Positions 63,425 through 64,000 of a DNA stretch of 64,000 nt are shown here, in pieces (the stretch's first letter is position 1; each line of letters begins with the position of its first letter). Source of the stretch: Burhinus oedicnemus (Eukaryota > Chordata > Aves > Charadriiformes > Burhinidae). The stretch is from positions 189,968 through 253,967 of the forward strand of contig VFFE01007037.1 of the NCBI GenBank assembly GCA_008921705.1, read 5' to 3'. The position numbers were made by a program, and so were the translations under genes. The notes beneath the pieces were generated by a model. It saw only the letters and a program-made list of their open reading frames with translations. It did no database searches and had not been told where the DNA came from.

Positions 63425-64000
63425 TGGACATGGTTCAAGAGAGGAGCTATCTGGAAGAGTGATACAAATATATATATGGGGCTTGTAATATTAGTAATTA
63501 CATGAAAACATGAGGGGGAAATAGCAATTTTCCTCTTTCATCTATTGCTCATTTCCAGCCAGGATAAGGCTGACAGCACTGCAGAAAGAAGAGAAAAATA
63601 ATACAACACGTGTCGGCATGTAGGAAAACTGTGGGAGTGAAAAATAAGAGCTTATCTTACGGGGACTTTAGCTGCGACTCTGCAGTGCCTTGGCGAGCAC
63701 AGGGCTGCGAGCAGTGGCCGGGCACTTGCTCTGGCACCAGAGTACCGCGGTCTCAGCCAGGGATAGCCGGGAAAGTTGCTTACACACAGGCACATCCCCT
63801 CTATGCCTGTTCATGGAGCGGTGCCTTGAGGCGGCTGGGCTTGTCTTGTCTCAGCTGGCAACGAGAGTAACAGCAGGGGTTTCAGGGTGTCAGACGCAAG
63901 TTCCTCCCGTCTGGCAGGAGCGAGCCGAGCAGGTGAAGGAGGGGGATAATCCTGCCGGTGCGGGCAGAGAAAAAATGACTTGAGCCCCTGGGAATCATAA
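63425..64000. other. Intergenic, nothing recognised
   Basis: Sequence turns more GC-rich after 63680. A short TA run lies near 63467. No gene or repeat was recognised. Confidence 0.5.

Overview
This is a stretch of vertebrate nuclear DNA, almost certainly from a bird. The evidence is intron-split genes with GT-AG junctions, a CpG-island promoter, low repeat density, and interspersed repeats that are nearly all CR1 LINEs, several ending in the ATTCTATG-type 3' tail typical of avian CR1. I cannot name the species.

Two paralogous Popeye-domain genes lie head-to-tail on the + strand. POPDC3 has three coding exons (822-1312, 3156-3264, 4214-4534; 306 residues), and its first non-coding exon must lie before the window. 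BVES (POPDC1) has a non-coding first exon in a CpG island (ending at 17583) and seven coding exons (22974-23196, 25434-25558, 36423-36610, 37684-37792, 39719-39886, 43097-43238, 50841-50965; 359 residues). All splice phases join cleanly. Both proteins have a short glycosylatable N-terminus, three membrane segments and the cAMP-binding Popeye domain, with the FxDSPEW/F and FQVT signatures. They are plasma-membrane cAMP effectors of striated muscle and heart.

Layout: 1-567 is the upstream POPDC3 intron. 568-5.5 kb holds the POPDC3 coding exons and 3'UTR. 5.5-17.2 kb is intergenic, with one CR1 at 7.5 kb and another (16753-17190) next to the BVES CpG island. 17.25-51 kb is BVES, with large introns carrying CR1 insertions: a nested pair at 32.5-34.4 kb, a 137-bp piece at 37.4 kb, and a 2.5-kb copy at 44.4-46.9 kb that includes part of the endonuclease domain. 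51-64 kb is intergenic sequence with CR1 pieces at about 52.8, 57.1-58.3 and 63.2-63.4 kb. In human 6q21 the next gene after BVES is LIN28B, in convergent orientation. I looked for its last exon on the minus strand and did not find it.

I see no undescribed system. The points most worth a second look are the shared exon structure of the two paralogues, upstream ORFs in the POPDC3 leader (one overlaps the start of the coding sequence), the motif layout and possible second promoter in the BVES island, an apparent change at the BVES dilysine site, and a candidate distal BVES polyadenylation site.
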